Shown here piece after piece: positions 11,655-21,242 of a stretch of DNA of 64,000 bases. Source of the stretch: Thereva unica (taxonomy: Eukaryota; Arthropoda; Insecta; Diptera; Therevidae); assembly GCA_949987705.1 (NCBI GenBank), contig OX465281.1:136820876-136884875 (forward strand), read 5' to 3'. How positions within the stretch are numbered: position 1 is the first letter of the stretch; every line of letters begins with the position of its first letter. Under the pieces are notes generated by a model. The model saw only the letters and a list, made by a program, of their open reading frames with translations. It searched no databases and was not told the origin of the DNA. A program made the position numbers and the translations under genes.

Positions 11655-11806
11655 GGCCGGGACACACATATCCGCACCGCATGACGACACACGGAGAGAA
11701 AGTAAACAAGTACAATTTTACCAGTCAGTGTGTCCTTTCCGTGTCCGCACCGCGTGAGTGTAGTTTTTACGCGGACATAGTGCGGATGCGGTTCGGACGC
11801 GGTGCC
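11655..11806. mobile_element. MITE copy 1 (GGCCGGGACACACAT family)
   Basis: The left end GGCCGGGACACACATATCCG and the body GCACCGCATGACGAC match the copy at 12101-12275. The right end reads CGGTGCC followed by TTAA at 11807-11810; the left flank is TAAA, so the target duplication here is imperfect. No ORF. Confidence 0.65.
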
Positions 11807-12100
11807 TTAACGCATATAAAAATCAGGATGATTTTAAGAATAATTTGAATGATGATAGCGATTTATTAATACAAATTTCTCTTCATTGAAGTGCAACTAA
11901 CTGAGCTGAGAACTGCGACGAATTAAGTTTCGTACATTTTAGGGAGAGCTTCTGTTATCAATAAGCATGCCAGTACTTTTTTCCCTAATTTCTTTATACC
12001 AGCCGCATTCACCGTTTCGGTAACACAGCATTTACTTTAGAAATAACTTTTTGTTATTTTGATGGTTTTTAAAAGAAGCCGATAGATTGCCATCCCTTAA

Positions 12101-12275
12101 AGGGCAGGAAACACATATCAGCACCGCATGACGACCGTGTGCCGGACCACAGCCGGAGAGAAAGTAAACAAATACAATTTTACCAGTCAACTCCTACTTT
12201 TCCGTGTCCGCACCGCGTCAAATTACTTGAGTTTAGTTTTTACGCGGACACGGGGCGGATATGTGTGCCCCGGCC
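12101..12275. mobile_element. MITE copy 2, TTAA target duplication (piggyBac-type)
   Basis: The element is flanked by TTAA on both sides (12097-12100 and 12276-12279). The right end ATGTGTGCCCCGGCC is the inverse of the left end of copy 1, and the body GAGAGAAAGTAAACAA is shared with copy 1. TTAA duplications are characteristic of piggyBac transposition, so that superfamily is inferred. The own left end (AGGGCAGGAAACACA) has diverged. Confidence 0.7.
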
Positions 12276-12354
12276 TTAAGGCGAGGTTCTTCAGCTTTCA
12301 CTTTAAAAGTAGCCATATTTGAACAATTTTTTTCGTTTACTTAGAAATAAGATA

Positions 12355-12611
12355 TCGTCATCCTTATGTCAGAGACGCGAAAGTGCAAATTTTTCACTCT
12401 CGCGCTAATAGGGTTTTATAATACAAAATGGTACAAAGATGCCATGCCAGAAGTACGAATGTGGGTTTATTATATAGCTATATTAAAAAAAGATTGGACG
12501 CGTAAAAAAAATCTGATAGAGACAGTCTTTTAGAGACAGTTTGAACATTTATCTAGCAATAACTCAAAACTGCAGATTTACACTTTCGCGTCTCTGGCAT
12601 AAGGGTGATGA
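12355..12611. mobile_element. MITE with about 31-bp inverted repeats and TA duplication
   Basis: The left end TCGTCATCCTTATGTCAGAG and the right end in reverse complement TCATCACCCTTATGCCAGAG both continue into ACGCGAAAGTG. TA flanks at 12353-12354 and 12612-12613. There is no ORF. The pattern fits a Tc1/mariner-type MITE. Confidence 0.75.
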
Positions 12612-12820
12612 TATTAAAAAGCGGCTTTTTGTTTTAATTTATTGATCCATAAATATTTGAAAAATATTTAAAAAAAAAAGAAAACAAAATGGCGGCTTCA
12701 CACAGTCATCCGCAAAGCCCTTCGCGTCGCGCATCCCCTCACGTGCTACACTGTCCTGGCTCGTACACTTATCTCAAACAAAAAAAGTAAATAAATTTAG
12801 TTAAAGTAACATATTAGGCA

Positions 12821-12972
12821 GGCCACTGACTAGAATCAATAAAATTGGACAAGTATATAACGAATTACGTGACTTTGAAGTTGGAGCTGATTTTTAACTA
12901 CTTTATTTTCGTTTCAATCGGTTAAAACAGTTATTTATTGTTCGAATTATTTATTCATTCTAGTCAGTGGCC
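12821..12972. mobile_element. Short MITE, 152 bp
   Basis: The left end GGCCACTGACTAGAAT is the exact inverse of the right end ATTCTAGTCAGTGGCC. The interior is AT-rich and non-coding. Target duplication not resolved. Confidence 0.65.
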
Positions 12973-13344
12973 CGGGTAATTCAATTATGATCATAAAAAT
13001 CCAAACACGAAGTAAATCGGTTGAGTAGTTTTTGAGTTAACGTGTTGCGCGCAGTTGAAATTGTCGATCTGAAATAATCGTGTGTAAAGATACGGAACTA
13101 AAGCCGACGCGGAGTAGCCTTTCTTTTACAACCGCTGTAACTTTTTTGAAAATTATGAAAATCAAAAACCGCTTTAGGAATATGTATAATATATTATGAT
13201 ATGTTATCGATTCAAAAAATGTAAAAAAATCGATTTTTTTCACCCAAAGTAGAAGAACCTCGCCTTAATTCAAACCAATTTAATTAGTTTTATAGGTCAC
13301 TACAGAAATACAAGTTAAGAACAAGATCTAGAAAGAATCGGGGC

Positions 13345-13408
13345 GGTAGCACGTAAGTCATTTCAATCTTTTTATGAAGAGGTCGATTGAGGCAACTAAC
13401 GTGCTACC
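13345..13408. repeat. 64-nt hairpin (foldback or pre-miRNA-like)
   Basis: GGTAGCACGT at 13345 pairs with ACGTGCTACC ending at 13408 over 10 bp. After an A/A mismatch, AGT pairs with ACT, and TCAATC pairs with GATTGA, leaving a loop of about 16 nt. It could be a miniature foldback or a small-RNA precursor. It matches no microRNA that I recall, so no name is given. Confidence 0.5.
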
Positions 13409-14212
13409 ACACCAGTAACGTTGTCGATAAAAAATTTTGTGTACTTGGTATTTATCTTTAAAATATCTGTTATATCATTAAGATCTTGCCAACTAGAAGA
13501 ACTCTCTAGTGTAGACATTTTTCCTACACTATATTCTTATCTTACTCAAATAAGAATTCGAACTATGGGGCTCCAGACTAAAATGGAAATTGTAGTAAAT
13601 TCCCTGTGTTGGTAAATTCCCTGTAGATAATTTCTTTAGCAGTGGCATTTTTAATATTTAACGGGTTTTACAATAAATAAAAAAACTCACGACTGGTTCA
13701 GAAAAAAATCAATAAATTTATCGTGATTCGTTTTCATAGGAATGGTTTGGCAAAAGGATACGAGTGAGAACGCAACGTAGTGCTGAATGAGGTAGGTACA
13801 TCAACCTGTTACACTTCCCGTATGAAAATGAGAGCATCAAAGGACCTTTGAAGGATATGTATATATTAATAGACTAATCACAGCAAATGTATAAAACCAA
13901 TCTACTCGCATACATATGTCATGCAAAAAGTTTCATTTATGTAAATAAAACTATCACAGTACAGTAATTTGTTGAAAAACTTCGATGGATATTTTTCTAG
14001 CTATAAAATATTTGATCAAACATCAATTTTCTTGTTAAGTTAAATTTTGCGACCTCATTACCACAAATAGTTACGCATTGACATTGTTTCGAGAAATAGT
14101 CATTCTGAAAATATGCAAGTACTCGAACTGTACTCGGAAAGCTTAAATAAAATCTTTTTATCTTATCAATTATTATCTGGTACCGAAATATCAATTTAAC
14201 ACTTATTTTTAC
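13409..14212. other. Non-coding interval downstream of ZDHHC exon 2
   Basis: On the minus strand this should be intron 2 of the ZDHHC gene. I looked for the next expected exon, with the cysteine-rich DHHC domain, and did not find it by eye here. No other feature was recognised. Confidence 0.4.
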
Positions 14213-14334
14213 CTGTGAAGGAACTGTTCCAACTGGCGCAAAGACGGTATTCCAATAAGACCAAAAGAAAAGGACGCAAACAGCATGATAAAAAATCAAA
14301 AAAACTATTTTCTCAAAAATGCTATCAATGGACA
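14213..14334 (-). CDS. ZDHHC-type palmitoyltransferase, exon 2
   Basis: This minus-strand exon lies between an acceptor (TTTCAATTTTCAG in the gene sense, ending at 14335) and a donor (CAG then GTAAAAAT at 14212). Together with the single base left over from exon 1 it adds 41 codons and ends in phase 0. The product contains IVFLIFYHAVCVLFFWSYW, a second transmembrane helix matching the family's VWSYW region in ZDHHC2/15/20-type enzymes. These are multi-pass membrane enzymes that attach palmitate to cysteines of proteins at Golgi or plasma membrane. The catalytic DHHC-CRD would be in later exons, on lower coordinates or outside the window; I did not find it. The open frame and intact splice sites argue for a functional exon rather than a relic. 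Confidence 0.78.
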
Positions 14335-14400
14335 CTGAAATTGAATGGAAATTAGCATTAGTTTAATTAATAGCGAATATGAAGTCAAATTTAATCTCAC

Positions 14401-14533
14401 AGATGCATAATTGGATGACATAGGCGTAGTATGACCAAACGATGATGGCCACAATAAACAGAACCGGAATCCACTTAAGTGCACGCATACAGCACGCACA
14501 TGGGTTATTATTTTGTCTGTCACAGTTTCCCAT
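14401..14533 (-). CDS. ZDHHC-type palmitoyltransferase, exon 1 (start codon)
   Basis: The ATG at 14531-14533 (minus strand) opens MGNCDRQNNNPCACCMRALK, followed by WIPVLFIVAIIVWSYYAYVI, which is the first transmembrane helix. This matches the N-terminus of ZDHHC2/15/20 proteins: a cysteine-bearing cytosolic stretch, then a W-x-PVLF-I...WSYYAYV helix. The exon gives 44 codons plus one base and ends at a GTGAG donor (14396-14400). Splicing across a 66-base intron (14335-14400) to exon 2 keeps the frame. Reading through the donor instead hits a stop soon after. This appears to be the only host gene in the window. The family is clear, but the exact subfamily and orthologue are inferred from memory of the family pattern. 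Confidence 0.8.
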
Positions 14534-15378
14534 TGTGGTAACCGTTTACAATTTCCAAGATTTTGTAATTATATTTCCCTGTTAATCACAAATTTTCCTA
14601 ATTTTTTCCATTTTTTTATAGCGAGCGACAAAAACTGACAGTTTAGTTCTTTTCAAGAAAAGGAAAGTACACTAGAGTGTGAAGTTGGTCATAATAGAGA
14701 ATGTAGAGTTATTAGATGAATGTAATAAAGGTAACGGCATTTGGTGTGGGAGCCGACTGAAGCAAAAATTTGTAACGGGAATTACAAATTTACAGGCTGA
14801 TAGATCGGTTGCATTCCATTTAGACACAGTGTTAAGGATAATGTTGGTAGTCCATTGGACCTGGTCCAAATTTAAAGCACACACACGATAGTACTTGTGC
14901 TAATTAGCCGATTACCCCCCCTCCCCCGTCCCAAAGTATAAGCTTAGAAATTGTTCTAGTCTGGTATTCATTAAGTTGTTCTAAATAGTCCGAAGCTTCA
15001 CTTTTCATTCTCGATTTTTTTAGGGACTGTTTTGGACAAGATTTTTTTGTTGTTGTTTTTTTTTCTAGTTTTGACAAATGTGTATATGAAATTTTGACAA
15101 CGGAAATTGTCAAAACAAAAAAGTACGAGAAAGCGTTCATTAGATTTTCTAATCAAAGTTGTTCTAAAATGTTTGACGTTTAATTGCTTGCTGTCTAATT
15201 CTCTTCTATTCTGTTCTGATCTGTCCAATCCTGAAAACTAATGAACAAAGCTCTTATGTATCTTGAGGAAAAAAAATTTCGTAATATTTTCTGACCAAAT
15301 ATAGACCTCGTTCCGCTTTTTGTTTAGGGTCTGTGCCAAAATAGCAATTCAAATGACAATTTGTATGGAAAACCCATT
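14534..15378. other. Upstream region of the ZDHHC gene, no second gene supported
   Basis: The interval begins with the presumed 5' leader and promoter side of the ZDHHC gene. At 14672-14891 both strands are open for 70 codons with fairly balanced composition, but I recognise no family on either strand. The rest is AT-rich. Confidence 0.35.
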
Positions 15379-15381
15379 TCA

Positions 15382-16243
15382 AGCCTAGTATGGAGTTCGA
15401 ACGGAATTCCGTTCCCCATATAAAATACATGTAAAAAGATGCACGGAATTCCGTTCACCCGGTTTTTCCGTGTACTTTTTGTTTTGTGAGTACGGACTTC
15501 GAACGGAATTTTGTTGGTAATATATCACTTGTGAAACTTTCTAACAGATGGCTCTGCATTAGGCCCCCATCCACGGTCACACAAGTGTGCGACATACGGC
15601 CAACATCGAAATTATTTCATTGTATGCGTGTGTAAACTACAAATTTTCGAAGTTGGCCGCCGTATGAAGCTAATATTCGCCGGGTTTGATTTTTCCTTCA
15701 CACCTGCTTCATTATATGGGTGAATTTTTGCGAATGAGAGTGTAAAATACGTAAAACACGATTTGTTTTGGTTTTTTGTAACACTCAAGAAATTTTTTTC
15801 ATTTAAAAATATCAATATAGAGATATATAGATTTTTATTATTATTGTCGCTCACACAAGTGTGAAGCAATTTTTGCTCGTTGATGGCCTAGAAATGTCAA
15901 AACTTCTACAGTGTGTGTAAATGGCAGTTCTTCTTCGAAAGATGTTCGTCACACATGTGTGACCGTGGATGGGGGCCTATTGGAGACTTTTTTCCGTTCA
16001 CGTTTGAACGGAATATATAGCTAGACGATTATTCCGTGTTACTGCTGTTGGTAATTTTGACAGACCGAAAAAAACAGCTGTTGCGGCCAATTGCGTGGTG
16101 TAATATGTGATTTTTATCAGTCAGCTGTTAACTTTTTCTCACCTTTTGACTTTTTCATCACAGTACTCTACACGAAATTTTTCCGTGTAGAAATATATGC
16201 CAAAAATGCTGAACGGAATTCCGTTTGAACTCCATACTAGGCT
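15382..16243. mobile_element. MITE, 862 bp, TCA target duplication, with a second MITE inside
   Basis: The left end AGCCTAGTATGGAGTTCGAA and the right end in reverse complement AGCCTAGTATGGAGTTCAAA both continue with CGGAATTCCGTT, a 32-bp inverted repeat with one mismatch. TCA flanks both sides (15379-15381 and 16244-16246). Further GGAATTCCGTTC-like motifs are repeated subterminally. There is no ORF. A 3-bp duplication is reminiscent of PIF/Harbinger elements, but that assignment is tentative. Confidence 0.8.
15561..15978. mobile_element. Inner nested MITE, 418 bp, ATT target duplication
   Basis: Inverted ends AGGCCCCCATCCACGGTCAC, both continuing ACA(A/T)GTGTG, differ at one position. ATT flanks at 15558-15560 and 15979-15981. 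It lies wholly inside the 862-bp element, so it inserted later. Non-coding. Confidence 0.8.
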
Positions 16244-16603
16244 TCAATTGGTAAATTTGATTTTCGACGGTTTGCGTCTTTGGAAAGGAGGCAACTATTT
16301 TAAACGAATTCGTTGACAGTTGAAATCATGGAGTTCAAGCTTGGCCGAGGTTATGGCACGACGTGAAGCAACAGCATTCACGGAAAGCTAAAATTTTTTA
16401 ATCTCGTTTTTGTTATAGAATCTTATAATAAATAAAGTTTTATCCTATAGATTTCGGATCTATAGTAACTTAATAATTAGTGAAGTTAAAAATTTATCAA
16501 AAATAGTTCAAGTTAAGTGCTTTTTTTTTCTCTTATTCAGAGGGCACATTTTTCATACATAAGCGTAAGTTCCGGTGGCTGAGGCAGGCGAGCACCGCTC
16601 GTG

Positions 16604-18277
16604 ATGCCTAGGCCCGGTGCAGCTGAAAAGGCAGATTTAAGTAGAAGATCTCGTATTTTCAAGAAAAGCAGCAAAATTTCAACATTAATTCCTCACAAAG
16701 ACAGAAGGAATTTGGTAAACGCATCCAATATGTCTAACAGTAAAAATAAAGAAGACAAAATAATTTACACGAAATCATCCCCAACTCAAACGGAAATGAG
16801 TGATCTATCATTAGATATCGGCTCCAAAAGAAAATCCTCTTTAAATAACTTAGAGGCACAACCCTGTTCTTCAAGAAGCAGTTTTTCTCACCAAGATACC
16901 GAGGGAACCATCATTGATATCAATGCTGAAACTAACATCATGGTGTCACAAAGAGACCCTGGAAAAGAAGACGCATCTTTTGAGATTGCACATGCTGGTA
17001 ACAACCCGTGGATATTGATATCCAATAAGAGATATAAGAAAGGTGAAACTATTGAACCTAATTCTAATAAGGTAAATAATTCTAACAATTTTTCTAATTA
17101 TACCAGCAGGTCTAACACTAACCTTAACCAAAATAGATTTATCAGTCTAGAGAACTTAGAATACGAAGAGATTACTGACTCAAATATTGTAACTAATATC
17201 ATTAAGCCTAGTAATACAAATAATAATAGCAATATTCGGATTAGTCCAGATAATGTATTCGAAAAAGTAAAATCTTCTATTAATAATAAACATCCCTCAT
17301 CCTCTCATCCGATAGGGAGACAACACCACTCCTCGGCCTATAACGTAAAAGTAACTAGCCTTAAATCTAATTTTCAACCCCCTATCCTGGCTAAAAATCT
17401 AAACTTAAAAAAATGGTCTGAGCTTTTCAAAGAAGAAAGAATCGACTTTCTCTTTGTCAAAGGTAAGGGAGACTTTACCAAAATTTATGTTAGAGACTTA
17501 CAAAATAAATTAAAAGTAATCGAACTCCTTAAAGAAAAAAAAATTAATGGTTTCACTTATTCAAGCAAGGAAGAGAAACCTATTTCGCTACTTATTAAAG
17601 ACATCAACCGCTCTTTTGATACTAATGAAGTTCTGAACGAACTTAAAACACTTTTTCCACACATTAATTTCGTTAAAATCTCTAAATTCGAAACTAATGC
17701 CTCAAAAAAGTTAAAGATAGCTCTAGACATTATGCTATTAAAAGTCTCTCCGAACCAAGATATTAGGGAACTCCTAAAATTAAAATTCCTAGCCCACCAA
17801 AAAATTAAGATTGAAAGACTGGTGAATAAGGACATTATTCAATGCTTTAACTGCCAAGCCTTCGGGCACAGAGCAGCAAATTGCTTTAATGATTACAGAT
17901 GCGTTAAATGCACTAAAGTTCACCCCCCGGGTCCGAACAATTGTGAAACCATTAAAGGGGTGACCGATCCAAATTGTGTTAATTGCGGAATGGGACACCC
18001 TGCGAGCTATAGAGGATGCCCAAATTACAAGCTATATTTAGAAAACAGAAAGAAAAGAGCTATGCCCTCTAAACCGACTTATCTCATTCAAGAGAATAAA
18101 ACATTTGCAGAGACTCTGAGGGAGAACACAGAGCAGACTAAAGCTAGGGAAAACACTTTAAATTTTCAAGAGCAATTTCAGCTCATGCATAATATGATGC
18201 TTAAACTCAACGATTCTGTTACTCAGTTAGCTGAGACAGTAAAATGCCTCATAAGTTTTAGGATCAATAATGCCTAA
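16604..18277 (+). CDS. Jockey-like ORF1 (gag-like RNA-binding protein)
   Basis: ORF1 encodes the nucleic-acid chaperone that packages element RNA. I place the start at the ATG at 16604 (MPRPGAAEKADL) because the preceding in-frame codon at 16601 is GTG. The N-terminal half is rich in S, N and K and looks disordered. The C-terminal third has zinc knuckles typical of Jockey-clade gag proteins: CFNCQAFGHRAANC, CVKCTKVHPPGPNNC and CVNCGMGHPASYRGC. It overlaps ORF2 by eight bases (18270-18277), the sort of arrangement that allows stop-restart translation. About 557 residues, with no internal stop. The role is inferred from family architecture. Confidence 0.9.
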   Translation: MPRPGAAEKADLSRRSRIFKKSSKISTLIPHKDRRNLVNASNMSNSKNKEDKIIYTKSSPTQTEMSDLSLDIGSKRKSSLNNLEAQPCSSRSSFSHQDTEGTIIDINAETNIMVSQRDPGKEDASFEIAHAGNNPWILISNKRYKKGETIEPNSNKVNNSNNFSNYTSRSNTNLNQNRFISLENLEYEEITDSNIVTNIIKPSNTNNNSNIRISPDNVFEKVKSSINNKHPSSSHPIGRQHHSSAYNVKVTSLKSNFQPPILAKNLNLKKWSELFKEERIDFLFVKGKGDFTKIYVRDLQNKLKVIELLKEKKINGFTYSSKEEKPISLLIKDINRSFDTNEVLNELKTLFPHINFVKISKFETNASKKLKIALDIMLLKVSPNQDIRELLKLKFLAHQKIKIERLVNKDIIQCFNCQAFGHRAANCFNDYRCVKCTKVHPPGPNNCETIKGVTDPNCVNCGMGHPASYRGCPNYKLYLENRKKRAMPSKPTYLIQENKTFAETLRENTEQTKARENTLNFQEQFQLMHNMMLKLNDSVTQLAETVKCLISFRINNA

Positions 18278-21242
18278 TCAGAAAATTAATATACTTGAAA
18301 TTAATGCCAGATCCATTAGATCTAACAAAAGAAGACTAGATTTACAGAATCTAATAAGTGATAATGATTTCCCCGACATCATTTTGGTGTCTGAAACTAG
18401 GCTTAAACAGCGCCACAATTTAATAGTTAACGGTTACAAAGTGATCAGAAATGACTCAGGAGTAGGAGTAGCTATACTCATTAAAAGGCAACTTGACTTT
18501 CGGACAGTTTATTTTGATATCAACACAGAAGGGGTATTTATACAAATAAATCTTAAAAGTAAACGTATTGCTAATAGATCTTTAGTCATTGGCAGCATCT
18601 ATATTTCTTCTTCCTGTAATAAAGAAAATTTTTTAAAAATTCTAGAATCCATTAACAATTTAGCTAACATTTATGGAGATGTCATCATTGGTGGTGATTG
18701 GAACAGCCGTCACTCGTTCTGGGGTGATCATAAGATTAATACAAATGGTAGGTCTCTTTACGATTGGCTTATAAGCAATAGCAATAGATCCAACCTCTCT
18801 TTAATTAGTCCGGATAGCTGTACGTTCCCCGAAAGCGATTCCGTTATTGACTTTTTTCTTTCTTCATTACCTAGAAACTATAGACTTTTAAATACTTTTT
18901 CTTGTAAAACGGTTGCTTCATTTTCTGACCACTTCGCAGTTCACTTAATAGTATCTATTGGTCAAGATACCCTCCAGTTTGTCAATAGTGAGAAAATTTT
19001 TAATTTCCAAAATGTTAATTGGACAAATTGGAAAAACGCCTTATCCTACGAAATTAGAAACAACTCTCCCCCTTGGACTGGTAACCTAAAAAATATTGAG
19101 ATTGATTATTGGATTCAAAAACTTTCAAGTGTAATAAATGATCTTAATGAAATTTATTTTATAAGAGACCAAAAACCAAAAACCCTAGACTTCCCTTCAG
19201 AAATCAGAAGACTTTCCTCCATTAAACATAATTGGTGTAAAAAACTTAAAATGTTATTCCATAAATATCTTAACCGGAACAACCATGAATATAAACTATT
19301 AAATTCCAAAATTAAATGCCTTGATAAAATCCTTGTAGACAAAATCAGAATTTTTAATAATAAAGTCTTCCAAGCCAGATTGAAAATGATCCGCCCGGGC
19401 CCTTCGGCTTTCAAAAACATTTATAATATTATTGGAAACCGTAAATTCAATAAGGAAGAAGCAATAATGTTAAATGGGGAGCTAGTGAGAGACGATTATA
19501 AAATAGCCGAAGAATTCAGTAAATTCTATAAAAAATTATATGAGGTAAAAAAACCCAACTCATGTCTTGACCTCGTAAGCGAAGTTGAAAGATCGGTTAA
19601 CGAATTCCTTAATAGAAATAGTATATTCACGGGACAATTCTACCATATCACAACGTTTAATCGAGATAATACCGCCCTTGAACCTAATGACCAGAGTACT
19701 TTTACTAACTTAAGGAAGGTGGAAAGTCTCATCAAGCTTTTAAATAACAAAAAAACAATGGGTCCTGATAATATATCTAACTTCCTGATCAAAAAATTAC
19801 CACAAGACATAGTTAAAGTATTAGTAATCTTATTTAATAACTGTATCAATAATGGCTATTTTCCGAAAGCGTGGAAAATTGCTAAGTTAAAACCAATCCC
19901 CAAGAAACCAGGAGCGAAAGAAATTAATAATTTTAGACCAATTCAGATGTTATCAAACATAGGTAAACTCTATGAAAGAATATTAGCTGAAGAACTTGAC
20001 TATAACATTTCTAAAGATAAAATTATCCCGAATTTCCAATTTGGCTTTATGAAAGGTCATAGCACCACTCATGCGCTTCTTAAAATTCATAGTGATATTT
20101 CTACTAATCTTCGAAACAAAGAAACTACTATTGCATGCGCAATGGATATCGAAAAGGCCTTTGATACAGTATGGCTGAACGGCCTTATTTACAAACTATT
20201 AAATCTTGGTATACCACCTACCTGGGTAAGAATAATCTCCAGTTTTCTAGAAGACCGTTGCTTAACCGTCTCTTTTGGTAAAGCTGTGTCGGATAGGGTT
20301 TGGGTTCACTCCGGCGTACCTCAAGGCTCCCTGATGGGCCCAAAACTGTATAATCTGTTTCTAGCTGATTTCCCACACCTTCATTATAGCTCTAATAATC
20401 TGTACTCTACCTCAATTCTCTACGCAGATGACACCTTAGTATATGGAAGTGCGAGGACTCCTGAAATGGCTCGCAAGGTGGTCCAAGAACACATCATAAT
20501 CATAAATAGATTTTACACTGACTGGGGAATTAAAATAAACTCCAGTAAATCAGAAATGATTTGTTTTAGAAATGCCTCTGGTAGGGGAATTAGTAATATC
20601 GTCAACAAATGTAAAAATATTAAACTCTTTTTAGATAACACCCCAATTAAAGTCACCAATGAATTGAAATACCTAGGAATATCGTTTAATAATCTACTCA
20701 AACCTAACTTACAAGGCAGAAAGGCTCTCACTAAAGCAGCTAAAGTCTCTAAGGCCCTGATGCCACTTTTAAGTAATGTGTCTTTACATGCGAAATCTAA
20801 ACTTTTAATTTATAAACAATTGATTAGACCTATTTTAATCTACGGCTTTCCTATATGGTTTTCAATCTCCCCATCAGTAGGGAAAGAGATTGAACGATTT
20901 GAAAGAAAGATTCTTAGAGCCTGCACCAATCTATACTTTAAATCCGAAAATAAAAGATTTTCGAATAAAAATATTTATGATAAAGCTAAAATAACCCCTT
21001 TACTAACTTATGCTATTAAACTGACCTTAAAAATATTAAATAATCTTGAAAACCATGAAAACATTCTTTTGAATGAAATATACAGAAGAGACACGGTTGT
21101 CCCCCTATCGGAAAGATTCTATATCACACCCTTAAGCTTATGCAACCCTAGTTCAAGTCACTTATTTGAACCGGTGGATGAAATTAATGTAATTCCGAGA
21201 TTCTATGAAGGAAGTTTTGCCCCCTCGCAAAATAGAAGATAA
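18270..21242 (+). CDS. Jockey-like ORF2 (APE endonuclease and reverse transcriptase)
   Basis: This 990-residue ORF encodes the enzyme that nicks the target and copies RNA there. The N-terminal APE-type endonuclease shows ILEINARSI, LVSETRL, IGGDWNSRHSFWGD, DSVIDFFLSS and SDHFAVH. The reverse transcriptase shows KPIPKKPG, NNFRPIQMLSNIGKLYE, FQFGFMKGHST, AMDIEKAFDTVW, SGVPQGSLMGP and the catalytic YADD in LYADDTLVYGS. There is no RNase H domain, as expected for the Jockey clade. No stop or frameshift interrupts it, so the copy could be active or recently so. The ATG overlaps the ORF1 stop region. Confidence 0.95.
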   Translation: MPNQKINILEINARSIRSNKRRLDLQNLISDNDFPDIILVSETRLKQRHNLIVNGYKVIRNDSGVGVAILIKRQLDFRTVYFDINTEGVFIQINLKSKRIANRSLVIGSIYISSSCNKENFLKILESINNLANIYGDVIIGGDWNSRHSFWGDHKINTNGRSLYDWLISNSNRSNLSLISPDSCTFPESDSVIDFFLSSLPRNYRLLNTFSCKTVASFSDHFAVHLIVSIGQDTLQFVNSEKIFNFQNVNWTNWKNALSYEIRNNSPPWTGNLKNIEIDYWIQKLSSVINDLNEIYFIRDQKPKTLDFPSEIRRLSSIKHNWCKKLKMLFHKYLNRNNHEYKLLNSKIKCLDKILVDKIRIFNNKVFQARLKMIRPGPSAFKNIYNIIGNRKFNKEEAIMLNGELVRDDYKIAEEFSKFYKKLYEVKKPNSCLDLVSEVERSVNEFLNRNSIFTGQFYHITTFNRDNTALEPNDQSTFTNLRKVESLIKLLNNKKTMGPDNISNFLIKKLPQDIVKVLVILFNNCINNGYFPKAWKIAKLKPIPKKPGAKEINNFRPIQMLSNIGKLYERILAEELDYNISKDKIIPNFQFGFMKGHSTTHALLKIHSDISTNLRNKETTIACAMDIEKAFDTVWLNGLIYKLLNLGIPPTWVRIISSFLEDRCLTVSFGKAVSDRVWVHSGVPQGSLMGPKLYNLFLADFPHLHYSSNNLYSTSILYADDTLVYGSARTPEMARKVVQEHIIIINRFYTDWGIKINSSKSEMICFRNASGRGISNIVNKCKNIKLFLDNTPIKVTNELKYLGISFNNLLKPNLQGRKALTKAAKVSKALMPLLSNVSLHAKSKLLIYKQLIRPILIYGFPIWFSISPSVGKEIERFERKILRACTNLYFKSENKRFSNKNIYDKAKITPLLTYAIKLTLKILNNLENHENILLNEIYRRDTVVPLSERFYITPLSLCNPSSSHLFEPVDEINVIPRFYEGSFAPSQNRR

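Noticed and set aside
13409..14212. Third exon of the ZDHHC gene
   Set aside because: I found no sequence coding for the DHHC cysteine-rich domain on the minus strand here, although the search was only by eye.
14672..14891. 70-residue ORFs on both strands as a second host gene
   Set aside because: No family was recognised, no splice or start context supports either strand, and the length is within chance.
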